This document shows positions 1 to 9,186 of a DNA stretch of 64,000 nucleotides, piece by piece. The notes beneath the pieces were generated by a model. That model did no database searches and was not told where the DNA came from. It worked only from the letters and a program-made list of their open reading frames with translations. This DNA is from Saccharothrix saharensis. GTDB taxonomy: Bacteria; Actinomycetota; Actinomycetes; Mycobacteriales; Pseudonocardiaceae. Each line of letters starts with the position of its first letter. The first letter of the stretch is position 1. Made by a program: the position numbers and the translations under genes. Location of the stretch: NCBI RefSeq assembly GCF_006716745.1, contig NZ_VFPP01000001.1, positions 4,340,001 to 4,404,000 of the forward strand. The letters are read 5' to 3'.

Positions 1-87
1 TCGACGGCACGCCGGGGTCGTCGGTCTCGACGTGGTCCACACCGCGGCTCGGCGGTCGGGGCGCCGTAGCCAGTCCCGGCGCTCGGG

Positions 88-1188
88 TCAGGGGTGGGCG
101 ATCGGGGCGCCGAGGCTGCGCACGACGCCGTCGGTGCGGTTGAGCGCTTCGGTGCGGCGGGGGTTGGGCGGGACGCGGGTCAGGTCGACCACGCGGATCG
201 GCGGGCCGAACTCGACCAGCGTCGGCAGGTAGGACGCCTCGGCCACCGCCCAGCCGGACGGTCCCTTCACGAACTTGAACCGGGTGACGATGCCCTCCTC
301 GGTGATGCCGCGCGGCTCGGAGTGGCGGGCCACCTCGTTGCCCATGCCGTAGACGACCCACTTGCCGTTGATCTGCTCGATCGGCTGCACGGCGTGCACG
401 TGCGTGCCGATGATCAGGTCCACCGCCGGGTCCGCCAGCAAGGCGCGCGCCATCTCCTTCTGCTGCGGCGTCGCCTCGTGCCGGTACTCGTCGCCCCAGT
501 GCAGGCTCGCCACCACGACCTCCGCGCCGGCCGCCTTCGCCGCGCGCGCGGCCGCCAGCACGCCCTCGGTGGACAGCTGGTTCGCCATCCACGGCTGGGG
601 CAGCGGGATGCCGTTGAACCCGTAGGTGAACGCGATGTGCCCGACCTTCACCCCGTCGACGTCCAGCAGCAGCGGCGTCGCGGACTCCTCCGGCGAGCGG
701 AACGACCCGGTGTGCTTGAGCCCGGCCGCGTCCAGCACGTCCAGCGTGGTCCTGATGGCGGGCGCGCCCCGGTCGAGGGTGTGGTTGGACGAGGTGGAGC
801 AGCTGTCGTAGCCGATCTCCTTCAACGCCGACGCGACCTCGGGCGGCGCGCTGAACGCCGGGTAGCCGTAGGTGGGCGCGCCGGGCGCGGACAGCGGCGT
901 CTCCAGGTGGCAGATCGACACGTCGGCGGCGATCGCCTCGCGCAGCCCCTCCAGCAGCGGCACGAAGTTCCGCGCGCCGTCGGCGTCGGCCTGCTCGGTC
1001 AGCGCCGGGTGGATCAGGATGTCGCCGCCCGCGGCGAGCGTGAACGACGGCGGCTCGGGTGCCGCCGAGGACGTGGTGGACGCGGGCGCGCGCGGTGACG
1101 TGACCACGACCGGCGACCCGGTGCACGCCACCAGCACGCCGAGGCAGGCGACCAGCCCGAGGACCGGCCGCCCGCCGCGCGCGTTCAG
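88..1188 (-). CDS. CapA (PGA_cap) family lipoprotein, metallophosphatase-like fold
   Basis: Probable surface-anchored member of the CapA/PGA_cap family (calcineurin-like fold), relatives of poly-gamma-glutamate capsule proteins; the substrate here is unknown. Family signatures visible: GGDILIHPAL near the N-terminus, ICHLETPLS, SSNHTLDRG, SLHWGDEY and GTHVHAVQP, then VYGMGN. The only conventional start is the GTG at 1137, but that gives MLVACTGS, a lipobox with almost nothing before it. In-frame codons upstream read NARGGRPVLGLVACLGVLVAC, a basic then hydrophobic lipoprotein signal. The codon that would begin this is a CTG at 1188 which overlaps the coxG-like stop as CTGA, mirroring the ATGA/GTGA overlaps elsewhere in the operon. 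I therefore give 1188 as the likely start. It is the last gene of the molybdenum hydroxylase operon; CapA has no obvious role there. Family sure, start uncertain. Confidence 0.85.
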   Translation of the reverse strand: MNARGGRPVLGLVACLGVLVACTGSPVVVTSPRAPASTTSSAAPEPPSFTLAAGGDILIHPALTEQADADGARNFVPLLEGLREAIAADVSICHLETPLSAPGAPTYGYPAFSAPPEVASALKEIGYDSCSTSSNHTLDRGAPAIRTTLDVLDAAGLKHTGSFRSPEESATPLLLDVDGVKVGHIAFTYGFNGIPLPQPWMANQLSTEGVLAAARAAKAAGAEVVVASLHWGDEYRHEATPQQKEMARALLADPAVDLIIGTHVHAVQPIEQINGKWVVYGMGNEVARHSEPRGITEEGIVTRFKFVKGPSGWAVAEASYLPTLVEFGPPIRVVDLTRVPPNPRRTEALNRTDGVVRSLGAPIAHP

Positions 1189-1811
1189 CGGTGCCGCCCG
1201 CGGAGCTTGCGCACCAGCAGCACGACCGCCAGCAGCCCGGCCGCGACCGGCAGCACCCGCTTGAGCACGGGCACGCCGGCGGTGCCGACCAGGTCGAGGG
1301 GCTCGTCCGGCACGGCGCGCAGGTGCGGCCTGGCGGCGGTCTCGGTAGGCGTCACCCGCTCAGCTTCCGCCGGCGCGAGCCGAGTCGCCAGGCATTCGGC
1401 GAACTCGGCGATGAGCCGGCCGCTGACCTCGCTGATCAGACCGCGGCCGAACTGGGCGGGACGGCCGGTGACGTTCAGGTCCGTGACCACCGACACCTCG
1501 GTGCCGCCGGTGGCCGACGTCAGCGCCACCGACACCGAAGCCGACGCCGTGCCGTTGCCCCTGGTGTCCTTGCCGGTGGCCTTGAGCACGGCCGCGTGCA
1601 CCCGTTCGTCGACGGACGTGAACTCGCCGGTGCCCTTGTAGAGCAGCGTCACGGGCCCGAGCTTGACCTTGACCGTGCCGGTGAACGTCCGCCCGTCGAC
1701 GCCGGTCAGGGTGGCGCCGGGAATGCACGGCGCCACCTTCTCCGGGTCGAGCAGCGCCGCCCACACGTCGGGCGCGGGCGCGGGCACGGTGAACCGGTGT
1801 TCGAGCTTCAT
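1185..1811 (-). CDS. CoxG-like SRPBCC protein with C-terminal membrane anchor
   Basis: About 208 residues. The first ~150 are a CoxG/SRPBCC lipid-binding-like domain (MKLEHRFTVPAPAPDVWAAL, then PEKVAPCIPGA and GTVKVKLGPV, all typical of carbon monoxide dehydrogenase subunit G). A hydrophobic helix (VLPVAAGLLAVVLLV) followed by KLRGRHR closes the protein, so it probably sits on the inner face of the membrane by its C-terminus. CoxG of the CO dehydrogenase system recruits the enzyme to the membrane; by analogy this could anchor the hydroxylase encoded just upstream. The ATG at 1811 overlaps the stop of the FAD-subunit gene as ATGA, so translation is probably coupled. The link to this enzyme is inferred from operon position. 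Confidence 0.88.
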   Translation of the reverse strand: MKLEHRFTVPAPAPDVWAALLDPEKVAPCIPGATLTGVDGRTFTGTVKVKLGPVTLLYKGTGEFTSVDERVHAAVLKATGKDTRGNGTASASVSVALTSATGGTEVSVVTDLNVTGRPAQFGRGLISEVSGRLIAEFAECLATRLAPAEAERVTPTETAARPHLRAVPDEPLDLVGTAGVPVLKRVLPVAAGLLAVVLLVRKLRGRHR

Positions 1812-2662
1812 GCGCTCACCGCGGCCGTCACCGCCCGCTCGGTGAGCACGCGGGCCAGGTGCGACCGGTACTCGGCGTCGGCGTTGCCGTCGCTGGGCGG
1901 GTCGGCGCCCTCGGCGGCACGGGTGGCCGCCGCCGTGATCGCCTCGGCCGTCGCGGGCTGCCCCACCAGCGCCTCCTCCACGCCGCGGGCCCGCACCGGG
2001 GTGGGGCCCATGTTGGTCAGCCCGACCCGCGCGTCGGTGATCCGACCGTCGGACACGCGCACCGCGGCGGCCACCGCCACGATCGACCACGCCTGCGCGA
2101 CCCGGTTGAACTTCTCGTAGCGCGCGCCCCAGCCGGTCAGCTTGGGCACCTTGACGTGGGTGAGCAGCTCGTCGGGTGCCAGCGCGGTGGTGAAGTAGTC
2201 GACGAAGAACTCCGCGGCCGGCACCTCCCGCGTGCCGTCGGGCCCGACGCACACCATCACCGCGTCCAGTGCCAGCGCGGGCGCGAGCAGGTCGCCCGCC
2301 GGGTCGGCGTGGGCCAGCGAGCCGCCGAACGTGCCGCGGTGCCGCACCTGCGGGTCGGCGACGGTGTCCGTGGCCAGCCGCAGCAGCGCCGCGTGCCGGC
2401 GCACCAACGGGTCCCGCTGCACCTCGTGGTGCGTGGTCATGGCCCCGATGCGCAGCCAGTCGCCGTCGTCGTGCACGCCGGTCAGCTCGGTGAGCCCGGA
2501 CAGGTCCACCACCACGGTCGGCGCGGCCAGCCGCATCCGCAGCACCGGGATGAGGCTCTGCCCGCCGGCCATCACCTTGGCGTCCTCGCCGCCGGCGGCC
2601 AGGGCGCGCACCGCCTCCTCGACGGTGGTGGGCGCGACGTAGTCGAACGCGGCCGGGATCAC
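1808..2662 (-). CDS. molybdenum hydroxylase FAD-binding (medium) subunit, CoxM/XdhB-like
   Basis: 284 residues, the usual size for the FAD subunit of three-subunit molybdenum hydroxylases. It begins [18 protein letters not shown], and carries the FAD-binding motif AGGQSLIPVLRMRLA (residues ~32-46) and the second flavin motif TVADPQVRHRGTFGGSLAHADP (A[DE]xQ[IV]RxxGTxGG type). It passes electrons between the Fe-S subunit and FAD. The start is the GTG at 2662, whose GTGA overlaps the stop of the large subunit gene, so the ORF extending further upstream in this frame is a shadow. It ends in an ATGA overlap with the coxG-like gene. Physiological acceptor and substrate cannot be read from the sequence. 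Confidence 0.93.
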   Translation of the reverse strand: MIPAAFDYVAPTTVEEAVRALAAGGEDAKVMAGGQSLIPVLRMRLAAPTVVVDLSGLTELTGVHDDGDWLRIGAMTTHHEVQRDPLVRRHAALLRLATDTVADPQVRHRGTFGGSLAHADPAGDLLAPALALDAVMVCVGPDGTREVPAAEFFVDYFTTALAPDELLTHVKVPKLTGWGARYEKFNRVAQAWSIVAVAAAVRVSDGRITDARVGLTNMGPTPVRARGVEEALVGQPATAEAITAAATRAAEGADPPSDGNADAEYRSHLARVLTERAVTAAVSA

Positions 2663-5091
2663 TCGGCACCTCCCTGCGGGGTGATGGAGCCCAGGCCGCC
2701 GCCCGCTCCGGGGGTCGTCGGGACGTCGGCGGCACGGCCGTGGATCGCCTTCCACACCCGCATCGGGGTGCACGGCATCTCCACCCGGGTGACGCCCATG
2801 TGCCGCAGGGCGTCCACGACCGAGTTGACCACGGCGGGCGTGGACGCGATCGTGCCCGCCTCGCCGACGCCCTTCACGCCCAGCGGGTTGCTGGTCGCGG
2901 GCGTCTCGGTGCGGTCGGTGGTGAAGTGCGGCAGGTCGACCGCGGACGGCAGCAGGTAGTCGGCGAAGGTGGCGGTGGTGAGCGTGCCGCTCTCGTCGTG
3001 CACGGCCTCCTCGTACAGCGCCTGGGCGATGCCCTGCGCCAGGCCGCCGTGCACCTGGCCTTCCACGATCAGCGGGTTGACGACCGTGCCGACGTCGTCC
3101 ACGCACACGTACGAGCGGATCTTCACCGCGCCCGTCCGGGTGTCCACCTCGGTGGCGCACAGGTGGGTGCCGTGCGGGTAGGAGAAGTCGTCCGGGTCGA
3201 ACGTGGCCTCGGCGTCCAGGCCGGGTTCCACCCCGTCGGGCAGGTTGTGCGCGACGTGCGCGGCGACCACCACGTCACCCAGCGCCATGGTCGTGGACGT
3301 GCCGCGCACGGCGAACGTGCCGGCGGTGAACTCGACGTCGTCCTCGGCGACCTCCATCAGGTGCGCGGCGACCGTGCGCGCCTTGGCCAGCACCTTGTCC
3401 GCGGCCAGCACCACGGCCACGCCGCCGACGGCCAGCGACCGGGAGCCGTAGCTGTCCATGCCGCGGTGCGCGACGCGGGTGTCGCCGTGCAGCACCTCGA
3501 CGTCCTCGAACGGCACGCCGAGCCGGTCGGCCACGATCTGGCTCCACGCCGTCACGTGGCCCTGGCCGTGCGGCGAGGTGCCGGTGATCAGCTCGACCTT
3601 GCCGGTGGGCAGCATCCGGATCGCCGCGTGCTCCCAGCCGCCCGCCGCGTAGCGCAGCGCGCCGAGCACGCGGGACGGCGCGAGCCCGCACATCTCGGTG
3701 TAGGTGGAGATGCCGATGCCGAGCTGCACCACGTCGCCGGCGGCGCGGCGCTCGGCCTGCTCGGCGCGCAGCGCGTCGTAGCCGAACAGCTCCTTGGCGC
3801 GGGCGGTGGCGGCCTCGTAGTGGCCCGAGTCGTAGGTCAGGCCGGCGACGGTGGTGAACGGGAACTCGTCGTGCCTGATCCAGTTCTTCTCCCGCAGCTC
3901 CAGCGGGTCGACGCCCAGCTCGGCGGCCAGCTCGTCCATGATCCGCTCGATGGCGAACGTGGCCTCGGGTCGGCCCGCGCCGCGGTACGCGTCGGTCGGC
4001 ACCTTGGTGGTGAACACGTTCGTGCAGGTGAACCGGTAGGCGGCGAACTTGTAGATGGCGTTGAACATGAACGCGCCCAGGATCGGCACGCCCGACGAGA
4101 TCAGCCGAAGGTAGGCGCCCATGTCGGCGAGCAGGTCGACCTTCAGGCCGGTGACCGTGCCGTCGCGGCGGGCCGCGATCGTGACGCGCTGGAGCTGGTC
4201 GCGGCCGTGGTGGCCGGACAGCATCGACTCGGTGCGCGACTCGGTCCACTTGACCGGCTTGCCGAGCCGGCGCGCGGCCAGCAGGGTCAGCACCTCCTCC
4301 GGCGTGACCTGGAGCTTGCCGCCGAAGCCGCCGCCGACGTCCGGCGCGATCACCCGGACCTGCTGCTCGGGGATGCCGAGCACGGCCGACAGCATCCACC
4401 GCAGGATGTGCGGCACCTGCGTGGACGACCACACCGTCACCGAGTCGGGCGACGGGTCGACCACGACCGAGCGGGGTTCCATGAACGCCGGGATCAGCCG
4501 CTGCTGGCGGAACGTGCGCTCGACGACCACCTCGGCCTCGGCGATGACCCGGTCCACGTCGTCGCCGGTACCCGCCTCGGCGGAGTCGAACACCCAGGTC
4601 GCGCTCTTGTTGGTGCCCAGCTCGGGGTGCACGAGGTCGGCGTCGTCCGCGACGGCGCGTTCCAGGTCCAGCACGACGGGCAGGTCCTCGTAGTCCACGT
4701 CGATCACGGCCAGCGCGTCGTGCGCCTCGGCCGCGGTGCGGGCCACGACCAGCGCGACGGCCTCGCCCGCGAAGTTCACCCGGTCCACGGCCAGCGACGG
4801 CGCGGGCGGCGCGAGCATGTCCTCGGTGATCGGCCACGCGCACGGCAGGCTGCCCTGCTCGTCGGCCAGGTCCCGGCCGGTGAGCACGACCAGCACGCCG
4901 GGCATCCGCACGGCCTCGGTGACGTCGATCGACGTGATCCGGGCGTGCGCCACGGGGCTGCGCAGCAACGCCATGTGCAGCATCCCGGTGAGCTGGAGGT
5001 TGTCGGTCCAGCGGGTCGCGCCGGTGATCAGCCGGGCGTCCTCCTTGCGCCGGCGGGGTTTCCCGATCTCGGGTTCGGCGGTGGCGGTCAC
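2659..5091 (-). CDS. molybdenum hydroxylase large subunit, CoxL form II type
   Basis: 810 residues, aldehyde oxidase/xanthine dehydrogenase molybdopterin-binding family. Domain 1 starts [21 protein letters not shown], and the molybdopterin domain includes DVGGGFGGK and [16 protein letters not shown]. Near residue 368 it reads [20 protein letters not shown]. The AYRGAGR signature marks form II enzymes; true CO dehydrogenases carry AYxCSFR with the catalytic cysteine, which is absent, so CO oxidation is unlikely. Near the C-terminus GVGEAGT carries the glutamate expected of the active-site base in this family. Start is a GTG at 5091 overlapping the small-subunit stop (GTGA). The substrate is unknown; aldehydes, purines or N-heterocycles are possible. 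The operon order maturation-S-L-M-G matches the CO dehydrogenase-like layout. Confidence 0.95.
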   Translation of the reverse strand: MTATAEPEIGKPRRRKEDARLITGATRWTDNLQLTGMLHMALLRSPVAHARITSIDVTEAVRMPGVLVVLTGRDLADEQGSLPCAWPITEDMLAPPAPSLAVDRVNFAGEAVALVVARTAAEAHDALAVIDVDYEDLPVVLDLERAVADDADLVHPELGTNKSATWVFDSAEAGTGDDVDRVIAEAEVVVERTFRQQRLIPAFMEPRSVVVDPSPDSVTVWSSTQVPHILRWMLSAVLGIPEQQVRVIAPDVGGGFGGKLQVTPEEVLTLLAARRLGKPVKWTESRTESMLSGHHGRDQLQRVTIAARRDGTVTGLKVDLLADMGAYLRLISSGVPILGAFMFNAIYKFAAYRFTCTNVFTTKVPTDAYRGAGRPEATFAIERIMDELAAELGVDPLELREKNWIRHDEFPFTTVAGLTYDSGHYEAATARAKELFGYDALRAEQAERRAAGDVVQLGIGISTYTEMCGLAPSRVLGALRYAAGGWEHAAIRMLPTGKVELITGTSPHGQGHVTAWSQIVADRLGVPFEDVEVLHGDTRVAHRGMDSYGSRSLAVGGVAVVLAADKVLAKARTVAAHLMEVAEDDVEFTAGTFAVRGTSTTMALGDVVVAAHVAHNLPDGVEPGLDAEATFDPDDFSYPHGTHLCATEVDTRTGAVKIRSYVCVDDVGTVVNPLIVEGQVHGGLAQGIAQALYEEAVHDESGTLTTATFADYLLPSAVDLPHFTTDRTETPATSNPLGVKGVGEAGTIASTPAVVNSVVDALRHMGVTRVEMPCTPMRVWKAIHGRAADVPTTPGAGGGLGSITPQGGAE

Positions 5092-5564
5092 GCGTCACCC
5101 CCGGCGGACGTGCGGGCGGCCGCGGCGCGCACGGCGCGGACGATGTTCTGGTAGCCGGTGCAGCGGCAGAGGTTGCCCTCCAGGCCGTGCCGGACCTCGT
5201 CCTCGTCGGGGTCGGGGTTGTCCTCGAGCAGGTCGATGGCCTGCATGATCATGCCGGGGGTGCAGAAGCCGCACTGCAACGCGTGGTTCTCGTGGAACGC
5301 CCGCTGCACGGGGTGCAGCTCGCCGTCACGGGCCAGTCCCTCGATGGTGGTGACCTCGCGGCCGTTCGCCTGCACCGCGAGGACGGCGCAGGACTTCACG
5401 CTCCGCCCGTCGAGGTGCACCGTGCACGCGCCGCAGTTGCTGGTGTCGCACCCCACGACCGTGCCGGTCTTGCCGAGTCGTTCGCGCAGGTGGTGCACCA
5501 GCAGGGTGCGCGGTTCCACCTCGTCGCTGTAGGCCACGCCGTCGACGGTGACCGTGATCCGCAT
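5088..5564 (-). CDS. molybdenum hydroxylase [2Fe-2S] small subunit, CoxS/XdhC-type ferredoxin
   Basis: 158 residues from the ATG at 5564, which has a GGAGGG ribosome site five bases upstream; the longer ORF start is not needed. Both iron-sulfur cluster motifs are complete: the plant ferredoxin-like N-terminal set C39, C44, C47 (CDTSNCGAC) with C59, and the C-terminal four-helix set C98, C101, C133, C135 (CGFC ... CRC). It transfers electrons from the molybdenum site to FAD. Followed by a GTGA overlap with the large subunit. The 69-base gap to xdhC upstream is the only real spacer in the operon, so an internal promoter or processing site there is possible but none is clear. Confidence 0.95.
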   Translation of the reverse strand: MRITVTVDGVAYSDEVEPRTLLVHHLRERLGKTGTVVGCDTSNCGACTVHLDGRSVKSCAVLAVQANGREVTTIEGLARDGELHPVQRAFHENHALQCGFCTPGMIMQAIDLLEDNPDPDEDEVRHGLEGNLCRCTGYQNIVRAVRAAAARTSAGGDA

Positions 5565-5633
5565 GAACCCTCCAAGTGTGGTGGTGATGGGGGTCACACT
5601 GAGCCTGCTCGTTGTTGCCGCGTCAAACAACCC

Positions 5634-6740
5634 TCACTTGTGGATGGCGCCGTCCGTGCGGGCCAGCCGCTCACCTCCCCCGCCCCAGCGCAGCGCGATG
5701 ATCTCCGCGGCGATCGACACCGCCGTCTCCTCCGGCGTGCGGGCGCCCAGGTCCAGGCCGATCGGGGACGACAGCCCGGCCAGCTCGCCCTCGGCCAGGC
5801 CCGCTTCGCGCAGCCTCCGCAGCCGGTCGTCGTGGGTGCGGCGGGACCCCATCGCGCCCACGTAGCCGAGCTTGAGCCGCAGCGCGACCTCGAGCAGCGG
5901 CACGTCGAACTTCGGGTCGTGGGTGAGCACGGCGACCACCGTGCGCTCGTCCACCTTGCCCGCGTCGGCCTGCGCGGCGAGGTAGCGGTGCGGCCAGTCG
6001 ACGACCACCTCGTCGGCTTCGGGGAACCGGCTCGTCGTGGCGAACACCGGCCGCGCGTCGCACACCGTGACGCGGTAGCCGAGGAACGCGCCCAGCCTGG
6101 CCACGGCGGCGGCGAAGTCGATCGCGCCGAACACCAGCATCCGGGGCGGCGGCTCGAACGAGTTCACGAACACCGCCATGCCCTCGCCGCGCCGCTGCCC
6201 GTCGGGCCCGTAGCGCAGGGTGCCGCTGCGGCCGGTGGCGAGCAGGCCGCGCGCGTCGTCGGTAATGGCGTCCCTGGCCCGTGCGGACGGGATGTCGCCG
6301 GTGGCGCGGTCGGGCCAGACGACCAGGCGCCGGCCGACCCACTCGGGGTGTTCGACGACCGTCGCGACGGCCACCGGCTCCTGCGCCCGCACCGTCCCGA
6401 GCACCTCGGGCAGCTCGGGGAACGAGGCCGCGTCCACCGGCTCCACGTAGACGTCGATGATCCCGCCGCAGGTCAGGCCGACGGCGAACGCGTCGTCGTC
6501 GCTGACCCCGTACCGCTGGAGCACGGGCTCGCCGTCCCGGACCACCTCCCGGGCCAGCTCGTAGACCGCGCCCTCGACGCAACCGCCGGACACGCTGCCG
6601 ACGACGGCGCCGTCCGCGCCGACCAGCATCGCCGCGCCGGGTGGCCGGGGCGCGGAGCTGAACGTGGCGACCACCGTGCCGACGCCGACCGTCTCACCCC
6701 GGTCGACGCGACGGGCCAGTTCGGCGAGGACATCACGCAA
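5634..6740 (-). CDS. xdhC: XdhC/CoxI-family molybdenum cofactor maturation protein
   Basis: 368 residues with the XdhC N-terminal domain (VVATFSSAPRPPGAAMLVG, SVSGGCVEGAV, LTCGG) and a C-terminal Rossmann-like XdhC_C domain (MLVFGAIDFAAAVARLGAFLGYRVTVCDAR, then LTHDPKFDVPLL and YVGAMGSRRTHDDR). Members bind the molybdenum cofactor and deliver its sulfurated form to xanthine dehydrogenase family enzymes. The start is a TTG at 6740: it is the only reasonable start in frame and has a strong GGAGGAGG eight bases upstream. It overlaps the VWA gene stop by eight bases. It lies immediately before the enzyme subunits, consistent with a dedicated maturase. Confidence 0.93.
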   Translation of the reverse strand: MRDVLAELARRVDRGETVGVGTVVATFSSAPRPPGAAMLVGADGAVVGSVSGGCVEGAVYELAREVVRDGEPVLQRYGVSDDDAFAVGLTCGGIIDVYVEPVDAASFPELPEVLGTVRAQEPVAVATVVEHPEWVGRRLVVWPDRATGDIPSARARDAITDDARGLLATGRSGTLRYGPDGQRRGEGMAVFVNSFEPPPRMLVFGAIDFAAAVARLGAFLGYRVTVCDARPVFATTSRFPEADEVVVDWPHRYLAAQADAGKVDERTVVAVLTHDPKFDVPLLEVALRLKLGYVGAMGSRRTHDDRLRRLREAGLAEGELAGLSSPIGLDLGARTPEETAVSIAAEIIALRWGGGGERLARTDGAIHK

Positions 6741-7815
6741 GTCGGACCTCCTCCAGCAGGGCGTGCAGGGTGTCGAGGCTGTGCCCGGCGAGCAGCCGGT
6801 CCAGGTGCGGCAGGGCGGCGACGATGCCGGACTGCACCGGCTCGTACCCGGCGTGGCCGGCGTGCGGGTTCACCCAGACGACCTTGTGCGCGAGGCGCTT
6901 GAGCCGTTCGGCCTGCTCGGCGAGCAGCGCGGTGTCGCCGCGTTCCCAGCCGTCCGAGCAGATCACGACGACGGCGCGCCGGGCGGCCCCGCGCTGCCCC
7001 CAGCGGTCCAGGAAGACCTTCAGCGTCTCGCCGAGCCGCGTGCCGCCCTCGAAGTCGGGGACGGCGCGTGCGGCGGCGGCCAGCGCCTGCTCGGGGTCGC
7101 GGTGGCGGAGCTGGCGGGTGACGCGGGTCAGGCGGGTGCCGAGCGTGCAGACCTCGACCGGCATCCGGCGGGCGACGACGTGCGCGAAGCGGAGGAGGGC
7201 GTCGGCGTAGGGCTTCATCGAGCCGGACACGTCGATCAGCAGCACGACCTTGCGCGGCCGGGTGGCGCGGCGGCGGTGGCGCGGCCGGACCGCCTCACCG
7301 GTGGCCAGCATGTCCCGGAACGTGCGGCGGGGGTCGATCGCACCGCGTCGGGCCGGGGTCCGGCGCAGCGCCCGCCGGGTCGGCGGCACGGGTGCCAGCA
7401 CGGCCAGCAGCTCGTCCAGGTGCCGCTTCTCGGCCGGGGTCAACGTGGCGATGTCCCTGCGCCGCAGCACTTCCACATCGCCGGCGGCGACCTTGAGCAC
7501 CGCCGCCCGGCTCCGCCCGCCCGCCCCGTCGCCGAGCGCCGCCAGGTGGCTGGGCCGCCGGGCGCGGGCCCGGGGAGGGGCCGGCGGCACGCCCCCGAAC
7601 CAGGCCGCGAACGCCGCGTCGTACCGGGGCAGGTCGTCGGGCTCCCCGCACAAGGTGACGCGTCCCGCCCAGTACACGTGCTCCTGCCGTGCGACGTCCA
7701 GGCAACCGACCGCCGCGACGAACGCCTGCACCCGGTCCGGCCCGCACGCGACGCCACCGTGCCGGAGCGCGCGGGCGAACCCCACGAGCCCGTTCGACGC
7801 CCCGGCTCCCGTCAT
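6733..7815 (-). CDS. VWA domain protein, CoxE-like
   Basis: 360 residues from the ATG at 7815 (ATGA overlap with the ATPase stop). The C-terminal half is a von Willebrand A domain with an intact MIDAS signature, KVVLLIDVSGSMKPYADALL, and later ICSDGWERGD. The N-terminal half is a helical CoxE-type region rich in Arg/Pro. CoxE-like VWA proteins work with MoxR ATPases (CoxD) to insert or activate metal in molybdenum hydroxylases. The neighbour downstream is xdhC and upstream the MoxR ATPase, the standard pairing. The in-frame extension upstream of 7815 is out-of-frame overlap with the ATPase gene and not used. Confidence 0.9.
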   Translation of the reverse strand: MTGAGASNGLVGFARALRHGGVACGPDRVQAFVAAVGCLDVARQEHVYWAGRVTLCGEPDDLPRYDAAFAAWFGGVPPAPPRARARRPSHLAALGDGAGGRSRAAVLKVAAGDVEVLRRRDIATLTPAEKRHLDELLAVLAPVPPTRRALRRTPARRGAIDPRRTFRDMLATGEAVRPRHRRRATRPRKVVLLIDVSGSMKPYADALLRFAHVVARRMPVEVCTLGTRLTRVTRQLRHRDPEQALAAAARAVPDFEGGTRLGETLKVFLDRWGQRGAARRAVVVICSDGWERGDTALLAEQAERLKRLAHKVVWVNPHAGHAGYEPVQSGIVAALPHLDRLLAGHSLDTLHALLEEVRLA

Positions 7816-8690
7816 CCCCCGATTGTGCTCCCCGTCACGCTGCCGGGCACACCGGCTGAAAGGGCGCGTCGGGCGTCCTCCCGGTACTTGAGGACGGCAC
7901 CGAGCGTGGTCGCCGCCGCCTCCGCGTCCAGTTCCGTGCGGCCCAGGGTGAGCAGGGCTTCGGCCCAGTCCAGGGACTCCGCGACGCCCGGCGGCTTGAG
8001 CAGGTCCAGCTCGCGCAACCGCCGCACGGCGGACGCGACCTGGTGCGCGAGGCGTTCGGTGGCTTCGGGGAGCCGACGTCGCAGGATCGCGACCTCGCGG
8101 GCCAGGTCGGGGTGTTCGAGCCAGTGGTAGAGGCAGCGGCGCTTGAGGGCGTCGTGCACCTCGCGGGTGCGGTTGGAGGTGAGGACGACCAGCGGCGGGG
8201 TGGCGGCGGTGACGCGGCCCAGCTCGGGGATCGTCACGGCGTTCTCGCCGAGCACTTCGAGCAGGAACGCCTCGAACTCGTCGTCGGCCCGGTCCACCTC
8301 GTCCACGAGGAGGACGCACGGCGCGTCTTCGAGGGCGCGCAGCAGCGGGCGGGCGAGGAGGAAGCGGCGGGTGTAGAGGGAGGCTTCGGCCTGCTCGACG
8401 TCGACCGGGCCGGCGGCTTCGAGGGCGCGCAGGTGCAGGAGCTGGCGGGGGAAGTCCCAGTCGTAGAGGGCTTGGGAGGCGTCAATGCCCTCGTGGCACT
8501 GGAGCCGGATGAGGGGCAGGTCGAGGGCTCGGGCGAGCGCGACGGCCAGGGAGGTCTTGCCGGTGCCCGGCTCGCCCTCGCAGAACAGCGGCCGGTGCAT
8601 GCGCCAGGCCAGGAAGGCGGCGGTCGCGATGCCCCGGTCGGGCAGGTAGCCGACCCGGTCCAGTTCGGCGGCGAGCTCCTCAGGCGTCAC
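7812..8690 (-). CDS. MoxR-family AAA+ ATPase, CoxD-like
   Basis: About 292 residues. Walker A is GEPGTGKTSLAVALA near residue 48, Walker B VLLVDEVDRADDEFEAFLLE, sensor 1 VVLTSNRTREVHDALKRRC. MoxR ATPases act with VWA partners as chaperones for metalloenzyme assembly; CoxD is needed to mature the CO dehydrogenase active site. It is the first gene of the eight-gene operon. The start is unclear: I take the GTG at 8690 (VTPEELAAELDRVGYLP), which gives the usual length. An ORF open to 8828 would add a tail of poor composition. No strong ribosome site is visible in front of either start. Confidence 0.88.
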   Translation of the reverse strand: MTPEELAAELDRVGYLPDRGIATAAFLAWRMHRPLFCEGEPGTGKTSLAVALARALDLPLIRLQCHEGIDASQALYDWDFPRQLLHLRALEAAGPVDVEQAEASLYTRRFLLARPLLRALEDAPCVLLVDEVDRADDEFEAFLLEVLGENAVTIPELGRVTAATPPLVVLTSNRTREVHDALKRRCLYHWLEHPDLAREVAILRRRLPEATERLAHQVASAVRRLRELDLLKPPGVAESLDWAEALLTLGRTELDAEAAATTLGAVLKYREDARRALSAGVPGSVTGSTIGG

Positions 8691-8918
8691 GGTGTCATCT
8701 TGCCGCTGCTCCGCAGACGGCGGCTCGATCGCCGGGAAGTCGGCCGTTCGCGACTGATCCACCGACGATCGACGAACGTGGGCCCCACCGAGCTGCACCG
8801 CCCCGGAGGTGGGCGGCCTCCGGGGCAAGGTCCTGGTGACACCCTGAGAGCGCGGGTCCGGGGGAAGTCAGGGTGCGCCCCCGATGTCCCCGAAGGTCCG
8901 GCGGAGCACTCTTGAGCC
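8691..8918. other. divergent intergenic region between CoxD-like ATPase and pspC genes
   Basis: 228 bases between two divergently read genes. It must hold the promoters of both the molybdenum hydroxylase operon and the PspC gene, but I see no convincing -35/-10 pair or operator palindrome. A ribosome-site-like GGCGGAG precedes the pspC start. Confidence 0.5.
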
Positions 8919-9140
8919 ATGACGAACGACGTGCTCACCGAAGCCACCGCCAAGGTCAAGAAGCTCCGCCGCAGCCGGACCGACAGGATGGTCGCCGGTG
9001 TGTGCGGTGGCGCCGCACAGATGCTCGGCGTGGACGCCGCGCTGCTGCGCATCCTGCTCGTCGCCGCCACCCTCTTCGGCGTCGGCGCCGGCGCGATCCT
9101 CTACCTCGCCTGCTGGATCCTCGTGCCCGAAGCCGACTGA
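8919..9140 (+). CDS. PspC-domain small membrane protein
   Basis: 73 residues: a basic N-terminal stretch (KVKKLRRSRTDRMVAGVCGGAAQ) leading into the PspC core, VDAALLRILLVAATLFGVGAGAILYLACWILVPEAD, with one clear membrane helix. PspC-domain proteins belong to envelope-stress responses. It stands alone, divergent from the molybdenum hydroxylase operon. Its last five codons and stop are the first unit of a 15-base tandem repeat running on to the end of the convergent GH20 gene; the stop TGA corresponds to CGA in the next two units. Confidence 0.9.
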   Translation: MTNDVLTEATAKVKKLRRSRTDRMVAGVCGGAAQMLGVDAALLRILLVAATLFGVGAGAILYLACWILVPEAD

Positions 9141-9185
9141 CCCGAAGCCGACCGACCCGGAGCCGACCGACCCGGAGCCGAGCGG
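9126..9185. repeat. four tandem 15-bp units spanning the pspC stop codon
   Basis: Units at 9126, 9141, 9156 and 9171: CCCGAAGCCGACTGA, CCCGAAGCCGACCGA, CCCGGAGCCGACCGA, CCCGGAGCCGAGCGG. The first holds the pspC stop. The last ends one base before the convergent hexosaminidase stop complement (9187-9189). Confidence 0.9.
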
Positions 9186-9186
9186 G

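Noticed and set aside
1..87. Possible gene at the left edge
   Set aside because: The short ORF at 32-232 mirrors the CapA gene end; nothing supports coding.
94..1098. Long plus-strand ORFs opposite the CapA, Mo-hydroxylase and other genes
   Set aside because: They are His/Arg/Gly/Val-rich shadow translations without ribosome sites, caused by high GC at third positions.
2659..5091. Carbon monoxide dehydrogenase large subunit
   Set aside because: The active-site motif is AYRGAGR (form II), not the AYxCSFR of true CO dehydrogenases, so only the family is claimed.
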